Source: Flammeovirgaceae bacterium
Lineage (GTDB): Bacteria; Bacteroidota; Bacteroidia; Cytophagales; MED-G16
Length of the DNA stretch: 10,182 nt
Assembly: GCA_002697405.1 (NCBI GenBank)
Contig: NZVP01000001.1
Coordinates: 1-10,182, forward strand
Direction of reading: 5' to 3'
Shown here: in pieces, positions 6,980-10,182 of the stretch
How the letters are laid out: every line of letters starts with the position of its first letter
How positions within the stretch are numbered: the stretch's first letter is position 1
The notes under the pieces: generated by a model
Seen by the model: the letters and a program-made list of their open reading frames with translations, nothing else
What the model was told of the DNA's origin: nothing
Database searches by the model: none
Program-made: the position numbers and the translations under genes

Positions 6980-8529
6980 TGAAGAAATCAAAAACTGGCG
7001 GTGTATTGATTTTAGATTTTGGCTCTCAGTACACACAATTAATTGCCAGGAGAGTTAGGGAAAAAAATGTTTATTCAGAAATATATCCCCCAAATACTTC
7101 TTTAAAATCAATTTTATCAAAAAATCCGAAGGCAATTATACTGTCAGGAGGTCCTGCAAGCGTGTTTAGTGATGATGCTCCTAATTTTGATAAAGAAATA
7201 CTAAATATTAATATTCCAATTTTAGGAATTTGTTACGGTCTACAGCTTTTGGTCCACCATAATGGAGGAACTGTTGATTCTACAGGAGAAGGTGAATATG
7301 GATTTGCGACCATAAAAACAGTAACAAAAAATGGTATCGTAAAAAATATGTCAAGCTCATCAAAAGTATGGATGAGTCATATGGATCATGTAACCATAGT
7401 TCCAGATGATTGGGAGGTAGTTGCATACAGCTCAAATAATATTGTCGCCGCAATAGCTAGTAATGACCACATGAGATTTGCAACTCAATTCCACCCTGAG
7501 GTATCACATACTGAGGAGGGTGAAATTTTATTAAATAATTTTCTTTTTCATATTTCTGGATGTGAAAAAAATTGGACAGCAGGCAATTTTGTTAAAGAAC
7601 AGATTGAATCACTTAAAAATAAGATCGGTAATAATAGAATTTTAGTCGGTGTTAGTGGAGGAGTTGATTCCACTGTAGTTGCTAGTTTAATTAACGAAGC
7701 AGTTGGGAGTAAGTGCTTCGCTGTTATCATAGACCATGGTTTATTAAGAAAAGATGAGGCAAGAGATTGTGTAAGTGCTTTAAAACAAGGGCTTGGAATG
7801 AATATTCACCTTTACGATGAATCAGAGGTATTTTTCTCAAGACTAAGGGGAGTAAAAGATCCAGAACAAAAGCGAAAGATTATTGGAGATCAGTTTATCC
7901 AATCATTCGATCGAATTGCGACCAAGATTGGAAAATTTAAATTTCTTGGTCAAGGTACATTATATCCAGATATTATTGAAAGCGGTGTAAGTAAAGGGAA
8001 ATCTGCACATGTAATTAAAAGCCATCATAACGTTGGTGGGTTACCAGATGAAATGAATTTTGATTTAATTGAACCATTAAAAGATTTGTTTAAGGACGAA
8101 GTTAGAAAAGTAGGAAATAAATTAAATATTTCAGATGAATTAGTTAAAAGACACCCTTTCCCAGGGCCAGGCTTAGGTGTTAGAATTATTGGTGAAATCA
8201 CAAAAGAGCGTGTGTCTATACTTCAAGAAGCAGATGAGATTTTTATAAATGTATTAAAAGAAGAAAATGAGTATGATAATATTTGGCAAGCTTTTGCGGT
8301 TCTAATTCCAGTAAAAACTGTTGGTGTAATGGGGGACCGAAGGACTTATGAAAACCTTATAGCTCTTCGCGCGGTAACAAGCTTAGATGGCATGACGGCA
8401 GACTGGTACCGAATGCCATCAGAGTTATTGTCAAAAATTTCAAATAAAATTGTGAATAATGTGAGCGGAGTTAATCGGGTGGTATATGACATTACCTCAA
8501 AACCACCTGGCACTATTGAGTGGGAATAA
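6979..8529 (+). CDS. guaA: GMP synthase (glutamine-hydrolysing)
   Basis: Makes GMP from XMP, ATP and glutamine, the last step of guanine nucleotide synthesis. The 516-residue protein has the full two-part layout. The N-terminal glutaminase (about 8-195) carries nucleophile C85 in GICYGLQLL, with H172 and E174 in FHPEVSH completing the triad. The ATP pyrophosphatase domain starts at about 200, with the P-loop GVSGGVDST (224-232). The C-terminal dimerisation domain includes HPFPGPGLGVRI and ends PPGTIEWE, as is standard for the family. No truncation or missing key residue is seen. The ATG shares one base with the surE stop. It is the last gene of the tightly packed block; an 88-base gap follows and no clear hairpin terminator is visible. 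Confidence 0.98.
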   Translation: MKKSKTGGVLILDFGSQYTQLIARRVREKNVYSEIYPPNTSLKSILSKNPKAIILSGGPASVFSDDAPNFDKEILNINIPILGICYGLQLLVHHNGGTVDSTGEGEYGFATIKTVTKNGIVKNMSSSSKVWMSHMDHVTIVPDDWEVVAYSSNNIVAAIASNDHMRFATQFHPEVSHTEEGEILLNNFLFHISGCEKNWTAGNFVKEQIESLKNKIGNNRILVGVSGGVDSTVVASLINEAVGSKCFAVIIDHGLLRKDEARDCVSALKQGLGMNIHLYDESEVFFSRLRGVKDPEQKRKIIGDQFIQSFDRIATKIGKFKFLGQGTLYPDIIESGVSKGKSAHVIKSHHNVGGLPDEMNFDLIEPLKDLFKDEVRKVGNKLNISDELVKRHPFPGPGLGVRIIGEITKERVSILQEADEIFINVLKEENEYDNIWQAFAVLIPVKTVGVMGDRRTYENLIALRAVTSLDGMTADWYRMPSELLSKISNKIVNNVSGVNRVVYDITSKPPGTIEWE

Positions 8530-8617
8530 ATAGCTTAATAAGTTCATTAAATTATTGACATTAATTTCCTTTTCAGAATTCTAGTTTTTAATTACTAGTT
8601 AGACATAAATTTTAAAA
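8530..8617. promoter_or_regulatory. Gap after guaA with possible promoter
   Basis: This is the first real break after the packed block. It contains TTGACA at 8555-8560, with a poor -10 match 16-17 bases downstream. It also contains TAGTTTTT at 8582-8589, one mismatch from the Bacteroidota -7 motif TAnnTTTG, but the spacing to the upstream TTG (about 24 bases) is longer than usual for that promoter class. A small dyad, CTAGT (8581-8585) with ACTAG (8594-8598), overlaps the second element and might be an operator or chance. A promoter for the downstream genes is plausible by position; the motif evidence is weak. Confidence 0.3.
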
Positions 8618-8800
8618 ATGACTTCAAAAAAATCTAAATTAAATCAAATCATTGATACTCTCTGCGAAGGCAAGGATGAGGACTATAAAGCATTTATCAA
8701 GAAAATGATGTTAAGCATGAATGAAGGCGATAAATGGGAAAAGTTATCTGCATTAAATATGTTAACAGAAAAATTAAAAAATGAAAAATCTCAAAAATGA
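8618..8800 (+). CDS. Small hypothetical protein (60 aa)
   Basis: I do not recognise this protein. It is 60 residues long, highly charged and rich in lysine, with one cysteine (C16) and no membrane segment or signal peptide. The sequence suggests two or three amphipathic helices (about 6-16, 22-34 and 37-56), which would fit a small helical cytoplasmic protein. Support for it being real: same strand as its neighbours, an ATG after an A/T-rich leader like other starts here, and it fills most of the space between guaA and the repeat protein. It has no Shine-Dalgarno, like nearly every gene in the window. A chance reading frame cannot be excluded in AT-rich DNA, so the call is moderate. Confidence 0.55.
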   Translation: MTSKKSKLNQIIDTLCEGKDEDYKAFIKKMMLSMNEGDKWEKLSALNMLTEKLKNEKSQK

Positions 8801-8848
8801 ATTACACTTTTTCTTATTTTAATATAAATTTTCGTAAATTCTTTTCTA

Positions 8849-10182
8849 ATGACCAATTATAAACTTTTTTTAACTATCCTTTTTATAAACCTTTCCTATT
8901 CTCAATTAGAAAAAGTAATTCCTTCAATAGTTGATCTTGAGGGTGTTGTATATAAGTCAAATGAAGAGATACCATATACAGGAAAAGTGTCCACTTATTG
9001 GGCAAATGATCAACTCAAAAAGGAGGGTTTATACCGTGATGGTGTAAAAAGTGGTTTGTGGAAATACTGGTACAGTGGAGGACAACTCAATTCTAAAGGA
9101 ATATTCAGAAATAATTTAAAAACAGGTGTCTGGTTGGAGTTTTATGATAATGGTAATAAAAAAATGCAAACCATATACCGAAATGGATTGAAAAATGGTA
9201 AACAGATAAATTGGACTTTAGATGGAAATAAGATCAGCGAGATTAGCTATAAAAGCGGAAATAGAAGTGGTTCCTTTAAAACTTGGTACGAAAGTGGAAG
9301 AAAAAAGTCTGCAGGACGTTTTGCTAATGGTGCAGAGGACGGAAAAGTTATTGAATGGTACGAAAACGGACAGGAATACCGAGAACAGAATTTTAGTAAT
9401 GGTAAAAAAGACGGGTTAATGTTTAGTTGGTATGAGAGTGGAGCAAAAAAAGAGCAAGAGTATTACACAATTGGTCTGGCAAATGGAATACATCAGCTGT
9501 GGTATGAAAATGGTCAGAAAAAGATTGAGGGTCATTATATCAACGGAAAATTTGATGGTCTTTGGAGACAGTGGTATGCAAATGGCCAAGTATTTCTACA
9601 AGGTAAATATAGTGAAGATATGTTAATTGGTATATGGAATCAGTGGTATAAAAATGGCAATAAAAATTTTACTGGGGCTTATAATGAAAGCAATAAAGAT
9701 GGGGACTGGGTTTATTATTCTCCTAATGGTGCAGATAGTTCTGTTATCTCTTATGTAAATGGTAAACCCAATAACGGCAAAAAAATAGAGTGGTATGACA
9801 ATGGGGAAAAAGAATCTGAAGTAAGATATAAAAAGGGAGAAATTAAAGGTCCGGTAACCTACTGGTATGAAAATGGCAAAAAAAAATTAGTTGAAAATTA
9901 TATGAATAATCAACTTGATGGATCTCTGACAAAGTGGGATGAGGATGGGAGGAAGTACCTTAGACAAAAATATTCAAATGGTAAGCTAAGGGAAGAAAAA
10001 AAATATACCTATTATGATTTGGGTCAGATTGAATCGACAAAGGAGTTTATTTACGATAGAAATGATAAAATTACAAATGAGATCACTACAAAATGGTCAG
10101 AGAGCGGTAAAATGATTTCTAAATTAAATAATGGGAACATATGGAAAGGAGAAGTTACCAGTTGGTGGGATGATGATTCCAA
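8849..10182 (+). CDS. Exported MORN-repeat (YwqK-like) protein, 3' partial
   Basis: An uninterrupted frame of 444 codons runs from ATG 8849 to the window edge, so the C-terminus is missing. Residues 1-18 look like a Sec signal peptide: short polar start, hydrophobic stretch LFLTILFINL, then SYS before Q19. There is no lipobox cysteine, so the product is probably periplasmic, surface or secreted. From about residue 45 it is built of MORN-type repeats of the pattern WYxNGxxK...Y.NGxxxG. Anchor aromatics are at 51, 74, 98, 122, 146, 170, 194, 218, 242, 266, 289, 315, 339, 363, 388, 416 and 439. Databases often name such proteins YwqK-family antitoxins, but size, export signal and the lack of a toxin gene argue against that role here. 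Repeats of this kind form extended beta-hairpin stacks; the function is unknown. Confidence 0.88.
   Translation, partial: MTNYKLFLTILFINLSYSQLEKVIPSIVDLEGVVYKSNEEIPYTGKVSTYWANDQLKKEGLYRDGVKSGLWKYWYSGGQLNSKGIFRNNLKTGVWLEFYDNGNKKMQTIYRNGLKNGKQINWTLDGNKISEISYKSGNRSGSFKTWYESGRKKSAGRFANGAEDGKVIEWYENGQEYREQNFSNGKKDGLMFSWYESGAKKEQEYYTIGLANGIHQLWYENGQKKIEGHYINGKFDGLWRQWYANGQVFLQGKYSEDMLIGIWNQWYKNGNKNFTGAYNESNKDGDWVYYSPNGADSSVISYVNGKPNNGKKIEWYDNGEKESEVRYKKGEIKGPVTYWYENGKKKLVENYMNNQLDGSLTKWDEDGRKYLRQKYSNGKLREEKKYTYYDLGQIESTKEFIYDRNDKITNEITTKWSESGKMISKLNNGNIWKGEVTSWWDDDS
8999..10182 (+). repeat. Protein-level 24-residue MORN repeat array
   Basis: At least 17 tandem units are encoded, with a 72-base period for most of the array. 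Eight consecutive intervals between residues 74 and 266 are exactly 24 residues. After that the spacing loosens (23, 26, 24, 24, 25, 28, 23) and the motif becomes less regular. The DNA of the units differs considerably while the W-Y-N-G pattern is kept, which suggests an old array under protein-level selection, not a recent DNA expansion. The array continues past the window edge. Confidence 0.85.

Noticed and set aside
8530-8560. Intrinsic terminator after guaA
   Set aside because: Only weak A/T pairings (AATAA with TTATT) are present, with no GC stem followed by a T run.
8801-8848. Separate promoter for the repeat protein
   Set aside because: TAAATTTT at 8825-8832 is one mismatch from TAnnTTTG, but no TTG element lies upstream at a suitable distance, and such matches are frequent in AT-rich DNA.
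9222-9626. Two short forward open frames inside the repeat protein region
   Set aside because: They are in the +1 frame relative to the 444-codon repeat ORF and owe their length to its 72-base periodicity.
8849-10182. Toxin-antitoxin system based on the YwqK-like repeats
   Set aside because: The label is inherited from database naming. There is no adjacent toxin, and the protein is large with a signal peptide.
8999-10182. DNA tandem repeat or CRISPR-like array suggested by the regular spacing
   Set aside because: The 72-base units are not conserved at DNA level and lie within one continuous coding frame.

Overview
The window is AT-rich and gene-dense, and every supported gene lies on the + strand. 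Most junctions between genes are overlaps or gaps of only a few bases. Almost no start codon has a Shine-Dalgarno sequence, and two starts are non-ATG (GTG for tsaE, TTG for surE). A PorX-type response regulator (receiver domain fused to a PglZ-like metallophosphatase domain) is present, and a signal peptide ends just before a Gln. Together these point to a member of the Bacteroidota/FCB group, possibly a marine lineage such as Neomarinimicrobiota. This placement is inference from gene content and cannot be settled from the sequence alone.

Layout. Positions 1-2285 hold a membrane-anchored adenylate cyclase with an N-terminal CHASE2 sensor; its 5' end lies outside the window. At 2319-3872 is the PorX-like regulator. 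At 3875-5392 are three short, tightly packed genes for tRNA t6A biosynthesis and ribosomal protein acetylation (tsaE, tsaB, rimI). At 5394-8529 are three core-metabolism genes: accD (fatty-acid synthesis), surE (nucleotide phosphatase) and guaA (GMP synthesis). Junctions from porX to guaA range from an 8-base overlap to a 2-base gap, so these seven genes probably form one transcription unit. The cyclase may be its first visible member, because only 33 bases without a clear promoter separate it from porX.

After guaA the pattern changes. An 88-base non-coding stretch is followed by a 60-residue protein of unknown function (8618-8800). After another 48 bases comes a long reading frame, open to the window edge (8849-10182), that encodes a probably exported protein of MORN-type (YwqK-like) repeats. 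At least 17 repeats are visible, mostly spaced exactly 24 residues apart.

The genes combine signalling (cyclase plus receiver-PglZ regulator, both with conserved active-site residues), translation fidelity and growth metabolism. The most interesting point is that a cyclic-nucleotide synthase sits beside a regulator whose family has a nucleotide phosphodiesterase effector domain. I saw no tRNA, rRNA, CRISPR array, insertion sequence or integrase. The rest of the window looks like ordinary chromosomal core sequence.
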